From NCBI GenBank assembly GCA_043228905.1, contig JBHGNT010000006.1, positions 6,510,001 to 6,574,000 of the forward strand: 64,000 nt of DNA. The letters run 5' to 3'. Below are positions 45,687 through 54,268 of the stretch, in pieces. The notes beneath the pieces were generated by a model. The model was not told the origin of the DNA. It searched no databases and saw only the letters and a program-made list of their open reading frames with translations. Both the position numbers and the translations under genes were made by a program. Numbering within the stretch: position 1 is the first letter of the stretch; each line of letters opens with the position of its first letter. The stretch is from Azolla caroliniana. Taxonomy: Eukaryota; Polypodiophyta.

Positions 45687-46559
45687 CTAGTCCCAACGTT
45701 CCGGTTCCGCGATCGGTATCTCGGCCTCGTCCTTGGCCGTTCTATGTCCGCAAGTCAAGAGGACGTTTCGTTCTGCACCCTCTCCCGTGGTACCGTCGTA
45801 CCGATCTTCTGCCGTCGCGTGGGGCAAGTCCGTCTCCTCAGTCTCGGCTTGCGGCCTTGATCTTTCCTCTTCCTCGAGCATCGCCTCAAGAGCTGCATAC
45901 GCCTCCGCAATCCTGGCCCCAACGCCGATCCTTGCCAACTCGCTTTTCCGTTCGGCCTCTTCCCGCTGTGATGGCACGCCGTCGCGCCCCTTCCTCTTAG
46001 CCTTCTAGAATCGCTCTTTGTCTAGCCGTTGGCACACCCTTCCAGCCTTCGACCAGTCCTCCGTAAGCCCATTTGCTCCATCATCGTCTTCGAGCTCAAT
46101 CCCGATGGCTTCCCGTTCCGCTCGGTCGATCGACCTGACGAACAATAGGACCTTGTCCGCCCCCACCAAACCTTGTTCCCGCTCCGGGAGCCAAGCAAGC
46201 CGTCGCTCGAAATCTCGGAACGCCATGGTCACGCCCCGGTGGGTCTTTGCCGATGCTACCCACTGGTCAAAGTCGTGTCGTCCCCGGCTCTTCCGCCGTC
46301 CTCCGTATGCCTTCAGGAGCGCCTCTTCGAAGGCCTCCCACGAACTATGAGCCTCACGGAGCTCCTTTACTTCCGCATGTATCCGGACAGCCACGACCCG
46401 ACAGAAGAACTCCAGCCTCAACGCCTCGTCTATGCCACACTCCTCCATTTCCGTGTTGTAGGCTTCCAAGTAAGACGGGACTTTGTCCCCGTTGAAACGG
46501 CCGACTCTTTCGACCACTCGCTCAACCGCCTGTTGTGCTGCTTCTCGCCTCATCACCAC
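45687..46559 (-). pseudogene. Element G gag
   Basis: Starts MVMRREAAQQAVERVVERVG at 46559 and is related to Gypsy D gag throughout: VGRFNGDKVPSYLEAYNTEM, FDQWVASAKTHRG, LLFVRSIDRAE. A TAG at 46,005 interrupts it, after which the frame continues with an acidic tail (EAMLEEEERSRPQ) to 45,687. The zinc knuckle of Gypsy D gag is absent, so the repeat mosaic begins before it. Confidence 0.78.
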
Positions 46560-46637
46560 TCATGCCGACTCCAACACCACTTCGGCCACCATCTCCGCAA
46601 GGTCATCGCCTTCCGACTCCATCCTCCCTTGCCGCCT

Positions 46638-46655
46638 TTCACATCGGGTTCACCA
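46638..46655 (-). other. Element G primer-binding site
   Basis: Minus strand TGGTGAACCCGATGTGAA, the same as in Gypsy D and C with one change, 4 bp from the LTR. Confidence 0.65.
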
Positions 46656-46659
46656 AATA

Positions 46660-47433
46660 TGTCGCGTTGTTACGCGCGTGCGTGGAGAAAGGCGGGACCA
46701 CGGGGGTCTTGGACTAGGGAGTGATGGAGCGTAGGAAGTCGTGCTTCACCGTTTCCGGGACATCCCAGAATCACACCGGAAGCAACCGAAGGGAGAGAGA
46801 GAGAGTGTGTGTGTGCGCGCTTAACACCGACTCACGCACACTCACTCACACACACACACACACACACACACAGGCCAGCCCGACTCACACCCTTAAGTAC
46901 AGGAAGTGCAGGAGAGGGGAAGCACCCGACACCAACGAAGACGCAAATATACACAGACAAACGTATATATATATATATAAAGGAGAATACATTCCCGGCT
47001 TTGAGCCGGACTGAGGTAGGTTACAGTAGTCGTCTGCTGCCAAGCTGCCGTCGGGGAGCTCACAGGCTCGTCGCGCCGAGCGGGGTCTTGCGCAGGAGAT
47101 GAGCTTAAGCAAACCCTAAACGAACACGAAGGGGGAAGAAGAAGAAGAAGAAACCTAACTCTAAACCTAACGGTATACCCTCGAATGCAAAATGGGCAAC
47201 CCTTTCACAAAGGGCATTCCCTTCCTTTTATAGAACAAGGAAAGGGATGCGTTACAATGTGGGACAAATCCCGCCTTACATGGGATCGTCTGCCCCGACT
47301 TGACTACTCTTCGGCGCCATAAAGGCGCCCTCGATATTCACACTAAATGTACATGGGTGCGTACACACGCTGCACCCCGCCGATGTAGCCAATGTTTCCC
47401 GGTTTCCGCCTCTGGCCGAAATTCTTCACGACA
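46660..47433 (-). repeat. Element G 5' LTR
   Basis: 774 bp, near-identical to 42378-43168 apart from simple-repeat length (GT and CA runs at 46,805-46,872; TA run 46,965-46,978). Confidence 0.88.
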
Positions 47434-47437
47434 GCGT

Positions 47438-47705
47438 GATGTCTTCTCTCCCTTCTCTCCTCTCCTTAAATAGTTCCCAAAAAGGGGGTGCCCTTTCTCC
47501 CTAGTCAAATCACTTTATTCCCTGTCCCTTCTGACAGAGATACGCACAATCCCCTAATAAATGTGTACTTAGTATTTACATCAGCGGATCCATTTATGAA
47601 TCATGTACAAAATATCAAAATGTCAATTCTTGCCTCCATCCGTGTAAGAGTCGGTTCATGTGCCTTTTTCTCTGATTCCGCCTATGCCCGGTTTTCTTCA
47701 CGACA
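47438..47705 (-). repeat. Gypsy D 5' LTR, second part
   Basis: Continues LTR-D exactly where it broke at 42377 (GATGTCTTCTCTCCC...) and ends TTCACGACA, followed by the CCGT duplication. Confidence 0.88.
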
Positions 47706-48540
47706 CCGTGCTCAACAATGCGATTGTCGGTTGCTTCTTACTACTCCAAGAGATCACTCCGTTACCAACAGAGAAGACGAATCCGGATGTGGATCGTCTA
47801 TCGGCTTTGTATCTTGTCCAGTCCACGTTTGTGTATACTTTGAATCGAATGGTCATATTTGACTGATACATAATGCCATAATCCATCGTCGTATTGACAT
47901 ACCAGAGTATCCTCTTAGCGCAATCGAGATGAAAGTTTCGCGGAGTCTACATGAATTGACTAAGTAGATTGATCGAATAACTGAGGTCGGGTCGCGTAAT
48001 GGTGAGATAGATTAAGTTGCCGATCAGTTGACGATACTGAGTTGACTTGCACTCGGCTATGTCGGAATCGGCATCAATCTTGAGATTACGATCAAGAGGT
48101 GTAGACACAAGTGTGCACTCGGTCATTCCGAACTTGTACAGATGGTTGAGAATGTAGTGCCATAGAGAAATCATTATTCCGACTGTTGTCCGAATTACTT
48201 CAATGCCAAGGAAGTAATGGAGCTCGTGCAGGTCTTTCATTTCGAATCTACCGGAAAGAAGGGATTTGACCTTGTTAATCTCGGCGAGATCTTTTCCTCC
48301 GATGACCAAATCATCCACGTAAAGGATGATGACAATTGGGCTATGCGACTCGTTTCGGATGTACAAGGAAGTATCGAATTTTGATATTCGAAATCGGATT
48401 TGATGAAGATATTGCATGATCTTCGAGTGCCACGCTCGTGGTGCTTGTTTGAGGCTATAGAGAGGCTTCTTGAGTCGGCACACGGAATTCGGATGATTGC
48501 CCGATTCAAAACTAGGTGATTGGATCATGTACACCGGAAC
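47706..48540 (-). pseudogene. Copia E reverse transcriptase and RNase H start
   Basis: Minus strand: YMIQSPSFESGNHPN, CRLKKPLYSLKQAPRAWH, then the catalytic IILYVDDLVIGGKD, FEMKDLHELHYFLGIEV and YLTITRPDLSYSINLLSQFM. After a break, RNase H YTNVDWTRYKADRRSTSGF and SWSSKKQPTIALLST run up to the Gypsy D site. RT motif YVDD is intact. Confidence 0.82.
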
Positions 48541-48555
48541 TTTGGATTAATATGG

Positions 48556-49044
48556 AGGGAGCCGAAAGAGAGAACGCGTATCCGAACGTGGATCGGCGAT
48601 CGGTGGCGTTACCAGCCCAATCAGCATCAGTGTAGCCGACCAACTGCGAGGTTGTACCGGTCCGATATAGCACTCCCCAATCCTTAGTGCCGCTTACGTA
48701 CCGCAGTACGCGTTGCACACACAGAAGGTGCTCCTCGGTAGGTCGCGCCATGAACTGACTGATCACCCCGACCGGATAACTGAGATCGGGTCGGGTGATT
48801 GTCAAGTAGATAAGGCTTCCAACAATTTGTCAGAACCTCGTCGAGTCGCATACCTTGCCGGAATTGGGGCGAAGCTTCACGGTTCTATCTAGAGGAATCG
48901 AGACGGACTTACAATCGGCCATCCCGAATTTGAAGAGCATATTCAACGCGTAATGACGTTGGCTGCTCACTATGCCTTCGGGGGTGCAGATCACTTTGAT
49001 CCTGAGGAAGTAATGAAGGTCCCCCAGATCCTTCATGTTAATCC
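48556..49044 (-). pseudogene. Copia RT-RNase H fragment (probably displaced Copia B)
   Basis: Minus strand from 49,044: MKDLGDLHYFLRIKVICTPEG, a frameshift, YLTITRPDLSYPVGVISQFM, QRVLRYVSGTKDWGVLYRTG and GYTDADWAGNATDRRSTFGY, ending FSLS at about 48,556. Copia B resumes at 33601 with the codons that come next (GSAAIAWSSKKQS). It is therefore the RT-RNase H stretch missing from Copia B, now inverted and 15 kb away. Confidence 0.65.
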
Positions 49045-50815
49045 ATTTTTCAAGAAGAACTTTCGAAGTTGCCGCTTCTTACTTCGGATCTCGGCTCTCT
49101 TCTCTTTATTGTCCGATGATTCCTCGATTTCTTGTAGCAGTTTCCCGATCAGCAAGCTTTTTCCCTCGTATTCTTCTTCCCGGAATTCTTGGATTGCGTT
49201 CACTCGGCATATGTGCTCCGAAGCAAAGTAGTCTTCGCAAAACTTCTTCATTATCGGATTCGATTATGTCATCTCCGAACCGCGCCCTTGATAGCATATC
49301 CGCTACCGCATTGTCTTTTCCGGAGATGTGTCGTACCTCCGGATTAAGTGACTTAACATATGCAATCCATCTTAGCATAGCCACATCCGGTATCGTGCAA
49401 CACCGCATCATCCCGAGTATCGGAAGACAATCCGTTTCAATCACTACTTCGGCTCCGATCAAATAATCTCGATCCGATTTGATTGCCGACACGACTCCCC
49501 ATAATTCTCTTTTGACTTGTGCATATCCTCGTTGCGTTTCATTGAGAACCTTTGCTCCGAATCGGATCGGATATCGCGAACCATCCGAGTCGGCTTGATT
49601 GATGACCCATCTGATTCCGGTTGGACTTGTGTCAACCGTTACTATGATCGGTCGGTCATAGTTCGGCTTCTTTAATGCGTTTGCCCTCCGTAGTGATTTC
49701 TTGAGCTTCTTCACGGCTTTGGTATGCCCCGGTTTCCATTCAAACTTCTTACCCTTCCGCAACAAGTGATAGAGTGGGTCCGCAATATGTGCATAGTGCG
49801 GAATCCATATGTGGTAGAATGCACACGCTCCGAGAAACCTTCGGACTTCGGATTGTGACTCGCATATTTCTTTCATCGCTTGAATCGCATCGATCTTGGT
49901 CAGTGACGGTCTTCGGCCATAGGGCCCACATAGATGTCCGACTACCAATATCTCTTCTTGCCCAAATGTTGATTTCTCCTCGGAAAGTGTTAGCTGCACA
50001 TCTTCTAACTTTCGAAGCACTTTCTCGCAATCGCGAATATGGTCGACTATGAACTGTCGGCATCCCCGATCATCCATAGTCTCATCTTTTTCTTCCACCG
50101 CGCATCCTTTTATCAGAATGTCATCTAGGAACGGCATTGTTATCTCCTGAATGCAGTCACGGAGCACCTTGTTCATTGCATTCATCATATGTGTGACCGA
50201 GTTTGTTGCGCCTTGTGGTAGTGTGCACATACGGACTAATCCTATCGGTGTCCGCATGGTAGTGATGTCTCGGCTCTCCACGGCTAGTTGGCATCCCCGA
50301 TCATCCATAGTCTCATCTTTTTCTTCCACTGCGCATCCTTTTATCGGAATGTCATCTAGGAATGGCATCGTTATCTCCAGAATGCAGTCCCGGAGCACCT
50401 TGTTCATTGCATTCATCATATGTGCAACCGAGTTTGTTGCGCCTTGTGGTAGTGTGCACATACAGACTAATCCTATCGGTGTCCGCATGGTAGTGATGTC
50501 TTGGCTCTCCACGGCTAGTTGGAATTGGTCATATCCGGAGTATAGGTCTCCGATGGAGTATATCGCGCGACCGGCAAATGCTTCCGCAAATTTGTCCACT
50601 ATCGGACCGACTCCGGAGTTCCGGATCGTGACCTTGTTCACTGGTTGCAAATCTTGAATAAATCGGAGTGACCAATTCTTCTTCAGAACCATAAACCATC
50701 GATTTGAGTACGGAGCGTTTGATGGCTCTAGAATCCCCATCGCCATCTTCTCCTTGAGCAAGTCGATGACTTTCGGAATATGCGCCCATGGCACCGGAAT
50801 CGGCTTAGGTTCCAT
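49045..50815 (-). pseudogene. Gypsy C2 RT and RNase H with duplicated RT palm
   Basis: 569 codons open. RT: ILEPSNAPYSNRWFMV, LQPVNKVTIRN, GDLYSGYDQFQLAVE, LPQGATNSVAHMMN and MPFLDDIPIKG; the last block then appears a second time (see 50061-50522). RNase H: VTVDTSPTGIRWV, KRELWGVV, ETDCLPILGMM, HISGKDNAVADMLSRARF. Ends at KKRQLRKFFLKNG where integrase would start. Confidence 0.85.
50061..50522 (-). repeat. 231-bp in-frame tandem duplication of the RT catalytic segment
   Basis: 50061-50291 and 50292-50522 are two copies with few differences (77 codons each, from QLAVES to the MDDRGC end), both including the FLDD catalytic motif. The reading frame stays open through both. Confidence 0.92.
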
Positions 50816-51513
50816 GGCACATGGTCAATCGTGAAGATCACCATCGGCTCCACTATCTTCGGATCAATGCACCCTATCTCCTTCGATGTGAATGCAAATG
50901 CTTTCCCATGTTGTTCCAACATCCCTCGGAATCGTTCTTCTTCATTTTGTAAAAGGAAACCACCTCCACCGATCCGAAGTTTCTTCCGGGTCTCATCCGT
51001 GAAGGCATGTCCGATATCCACGGACTTCCGAAGTGTCGGATCTCCCGAGACTTCTTTCCTCTTTTGTTCGCTATCGGCGGGTAGTGGTCCCGCGACCGGT
51101 TTCACCTTCTTCTCCACGGTCTTGTATTTCGTACTTACCATTGCTTCTTCTTTGCGGAGCGCATCCGGCCCCATTTTCACAATGATCTCGTACATCTCGA
51201 CCGATTCCACCGGGACTACCCGGTCTCTCTGGCTTGTATCTTTCGCGAGCTCTTCAAGCCATTGTAGCGTGCTCCCATAGAACACTTCTTCGACTATTCC
51301 CACAATTGCTTCATCTTCTTTTATTATTGATGCCGACCGTAACTTATCCTCCACTTTTCGGTATTCTTTCTTCATTCCTCCGGTTATGGCCGTGCACGTA
51401 GCTCCCCCATCCGGACCGATTCCTACTTGTTTTGCTCCGAGAGTTTTCTTCCTATGTGGGTTATCAAGGCTTCTCGGACTATCACTTCCCCACTCCGCAA
51501 CAGTCCGCTCTAA
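50728..51513 (-). pseudogene. Gypsy C2 spacer and RT fingers, -1 frame
   Basis: From the slippery site the frame is open: LERTVAEWGSDSPRSLDNPH, then the ATG at 51,375 and on to KKLRIGGGGFLLQNEEERF and MVIFTIDHVPWNLS. A frameshift at about 50,815 leads into the main RT frame. Gypsy D has the same spacer (KVGGGGFLLRAEEDRF, MVMFTVPHVPWNLK). Confidence 0.75.
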
Positions 51514-52184
51514 AAATCCATCCTTGTTTGGGACAAGAGCTCTCTCTTGTTCCTTTCATGATTTGCCGGCACAGTTAGGAATTGGACGGATTTCCCTCCG
51601 CTTTGGCTCCAAATTCGTGCGAAAGCCGCACCGTTATCGAGCACCTTTGTCTCCATCCGTGAAGCCGTGATAAAGGGTTGTCCGAGGATCACGGAGTGTG
51701 AGACCTCGTTTTGTATGAAGAAATTTTGGTCAATCTCGACATCCTCGATCTTCACCATCACATCCGGACAAGCCGCAAATAGATCTTCCATTGCTTTAGT
51801 GGCTGCCCGGATCTTCCATCCATGATTGGTGTTAATAGGCCACGTCCCCTTCCGGTAGAACTCCTTAGACATCAAATTGATCTCCGATCCGTGATCAATC
51901 AATGCTAGCATGGGCTCTTTGATGTTGCCGATTCGGACCGGAGTCTTCGTAGTTGCACGTGCCCAGTGTGGCCTTGTGTAGTGGGAGTTCGGAATTTCGT
52001 CCTCCACTTCGGTGTCGTTCTTCAAAACGGTATTTGCATTCACCATCGGCGCATTTTCCTCCGTACTTTGTCTTTTTCTCTTGACGAGATCCGCAAGAAG
52101 ATCATGGAACTCCTTCTTCGCTATTCCGAGTAATTCCCGAAGCGAAAATTCTACCCGGCTATCGAGGATTCTCTCCTCGAACAC
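51510..52184 (-). pseudogene. Gypsy C2 aspartic protease
   Basis: LALIDHGSEINLMS carries the active-site Asp. WPINTNHGWKIRAATKAMEDL, IDQNFFIQNEVSHSVILGQPF and METKVLDNGAAFARI follow. The frame ends GAT TTT TAG at 51,510, precisely at the T5 run used for the -1 continuation. Confidence 0.82.
51512..51516 (-). promoter_or_regulatory. Candidate -1 ribosomal frameshift site, Gypsy C2
   Basis: Minus strand GGA-TTTTT-AGAG. The zero frame stops at once (TAG); a one-base backward slip on TTT gives TTA GAG CGG and an open frame of more than 200 codons. Same position and context as in Gypsy D. Confidence 0.65.
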
Positions 52185-52315
52185 TTTCTTTATGTCTGTT
52201 CGTTGCTCGATGTCCGAAGCGAGCTTGAATGCCGGAATCGTCTTTTCTTTTCCCTTCCCTCCGGAGTTCCAGCTTTCCAGTGTCTTTGATGGTTGGCCGC
52301 ATCATCCATGCGTCG

Positions 52316-53500
52316 TCATTTTTCATCCACATACACTTCATGCAATTGACATAGCGCATGTACGCTATTCTTATCTACGGGGCACTCCCATCCCGTGGCT
52401 TCCCGGATACATTCTGCGGCGCTTCGGATTTCATCATGGTCGGCTTTCTTTGAAATTTCTAACACTTCCGGCCAAAAAGACGCCTTTGTTGCAGATGACT
52501 CCCCCACACGTATTCCCGCAATTATCGCATAATTGTCTTTCGCCGTGATCTCCTCCTCTAGGACCTTCTTCATGCCGCCTTTCCGGAAGTTCGGTCGGAG
52601 TGACTTCCAAGAGTCCATCGAATGGATCCGATTTCCCTCGTAATAGATAAGATCTCGTCGTAATGCCTCCTTGTGTTCGTCGCAATCCCTCCGATCATGT
52701 TCGGTGCTATCGCACCATATGCACCGACAGTCCATATACTTGGAGCTTGTGGGACGATCATCCGACTTCTTTACCATCGCGATTTTTAGATTCTCCATTT
52801 CTTTCAGCAACTGCTCAACCGTGGTTGCGTCGATTCCCTTCTCGGTCGTAGTCTCCCGAGCCCGTGGTTGATAGTCTTCAGATCCGGATCTCGGTTTCTG
52901 AATCGGTTCCGAAACCCTCTTCTCTTCGTTGGCAAGCCACTCTCGGTAGTCGTGTCCTCTAGAAGCACTCCAAGATCCTTCCGGTCCCAAACGTCTACGG
53001 CTCATAAGAACATGATAACTTTGTCTAGTGCGAGATAGCTTGATCTCTCGTAGACAACCTCCCGAACCGACTTTCGAATGCCGAAAACACATTGAGGACC
53101 TTCATCCCCTTGTCTGGCGTTTCTACCCAATCCTCGAATCCTCTCCACGTTGCCTTGGAGGAGTCCTCGATAGCGAACGTGGTCTTTCGTGCCTCTTCAA
53201 ACGTATCCCACGTCGGATTTTGTTGTTGTAGCCCGTGGATACTTGCATGAAACCCGTCGGTAGCTACCCGGTTGAAGGATGTCGCTTGCAGTCCTTCCGA
53301 AATCCCGCCTCATATCATTTCCGCCTTGTAGTCCCGAAGATAGCGTGATACGTCCTTCCCGTTGAATTGCCCGATCCGTTGCACGAGCCGCTCTACTGTC
53401 GCCGCTATCTCCGACATCACACGTTGTTCTTGAAGCATCCGCTTGAACATCATCATCATGTCGTTAGCCTCCGGTTGATTTTCCATCTCCTTGCCACCCG
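52316..53500 (-). pseudogene. Gypsy C2 gag with CCHC knuckle
   Basis: N-terminal capsid-like region (RIGQFNGKDVSRYLRDYKAEM, then a stop, WVETPDKGMKVL) changes frame near 53,090. The C-terminal part holds the knuckle CIWCDSTEHDRRDC and a conserved spacer (MKKVLEEEITAKDNYAIIAG) that also precedes protease in Gypsy D. Confidence 0.78.
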
Positions 53501-53501
53501 T

Positions 53502-53520
53502 GTTCACGTCGGGTTCACCA
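53502..53520 (-). other. Gypsy C2 primer-binding site
   Basis: Minus strand TGGTGAACCCGACGTGAAC, 4 bp from LTR-C. Confidence 0.65.
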
Positions 53521-53524
53521 CTTG

Positions 53525-54268
53525 TGTCGTGCCTTTCGGCTCCGGATCGTTGCGTGAATCGGGTGGGAACCACCGAGGTTTTGGACTTGGAGAAAAGAAA
53601 ATTCTAAGATAATTAAGAATATGAAATATATGGTAAGAAAGAAAGATATAAGATATGAAAAACTCGTGAATCCCACAAGTATAGTGTATTAGTGAGTACT
53701 CAGATTGAGAGAGAAAATTAGTTAGCAAATTCGTGAATCCCATGATTATATTACATTAATCAACCCTTGTAAAATAATCAACAACCCCCCATACATCTTT
53801 CTCTCCTCCTTATATAAGGATGGAAGAGGCTAAGCATAGCTTCATGCTTTTTCTAAAGTGTTCATGCACACTAAATGTGCATGAGCTACCTTTTTACACT
53901 ATGCTTTTATTTCCTAAATATAGTGCTCATGCTCGCTAGATATGCACGAGTCATTTTTTATTAGTGTACATTTTTCTTATAAATAAAGTATTCACGTATT
54001 CTAAAAAAGGCATGACTTACATTTTAATAAAGGTAGGCGTAAATAAAGGTCTTATACGTATTAAATCTATATTTCGAACTCTTCGAATAAGTTAGTACAA
54101 TGGTAAGGTTGGAGTTTTGTCTACGTGGAGGTATAGGGTTCGAATCCTGCCCTATGCACCTATGCACGTAATAAATATTTTTAATATTTTATTTTATTTA
54201 TTATACGTACTTTAAATCGGATATAGTATTTTACATATTTCACGTAGTGTGTGATTCACACTACGACA
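53525..54268 (-). repeat. Gypsy C2 5' LTR (LTR-C)
   Basis: 744 bp; plus-strand ends TGTCGTGCC and CTACGACA. Minus-strand TATATAAGGAGGAG near 53,805 is a TATA box. Contains the best-preserved tRNA-like segment at 54091-54147. Confidence 0.88.
54085..54163 (+). other. tRNA-like A and B boxes within LTR-C (C2)
   Basis: TAGTACAATGG (54093-54103) fits the internal pol III A box and GGTTCGAATCC (54137-54147) is a perfect B box, 33 bp apart. It is antisense to the element. The acceptor stem cannot be paired convincingly, so it is tRNA-derived at most, not a functional tRNA gene. Confidence 0.55.

Larger units (their letters stand above)
42378..47433 (-). mobile_element. Element G: non-autonomous LTR retrotransposon, gag only
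   Basis: 3' LTR 42378-43168 and 5' LTR 46660-47433 (plus-strand ends TGTCGCG and TTCACGACA), flanked by GCGC (42374-42377) and GCGT (47434-47437), one mismatch. Primer-binding site 46638-46655 and the terminal LTR bases match Gypsy D. The interior has a gag frame (46,559-45,687) and a 2.5-kb repeat mosaic, but no protease, RT, RNase H or integrase. It probably depended on Gypsy D proteins for movement (inference). Confidence 0.85.
35605..47705 (-). mobile_element. Gypsy D, near-complete, interrupted in its 5' LTR by element G (TSD CCGT)
   Basis: 3' LTR 35605-36321, internal pol and gag 36,322-41,974, 5' LTR 41975-42377 plus 47,438-47,705. CCGT flanks it at 35601-35604 and 47706-47709, a 4-bp target-site duplication. 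Domain order in transcription: gag, CCHC knuckle, protease, RT, RNase H, integrase; no chromodomain. The primer-binding site GTTCACGTCAGGTTCACCA complement (41952-41970) sits 4 bp from the LTR. Damaged by stops and small deletions but recognisable throughout. Confidence 0.88.
34816..48555 (-). mobile_element. Copia E, minus-strand 3' part, split by Gypsy D
   Basis: Reverse transcriptase and RNase H start at 48,540-47,706, then Gypsy D (47,705-35,605), then RNase H end 35,604-35,080 and the 3' LTR. The coding order ...TIALLST / EAEYRDAAVAACKA... is continuous across the Gypsy D insertion. The upstream half is missing. Confidence 0.82.
49045..54268 (-). mobile_element. Gypsy C2, 3'-truncated
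   Basis: 5' LTR 54268-53525, primer-binding site 53520-53502, gag 53,573-52,316, protease 52,184-51,510, RT and RNase H 51,513-49,045. Integrase and 3' LTR are absent; the element stops at AAAAATGG like C1. Inserted in Copia A integrase at 54269. It is the most complete copy of family C. Confidence 0.85.

Noticed and set aside
54085-54163. Functional tRNA gene
   Set aside because: The A and B boxes are good but the acceptor stem and T stem do not pair, and the segment is a fixed part of an LTR.
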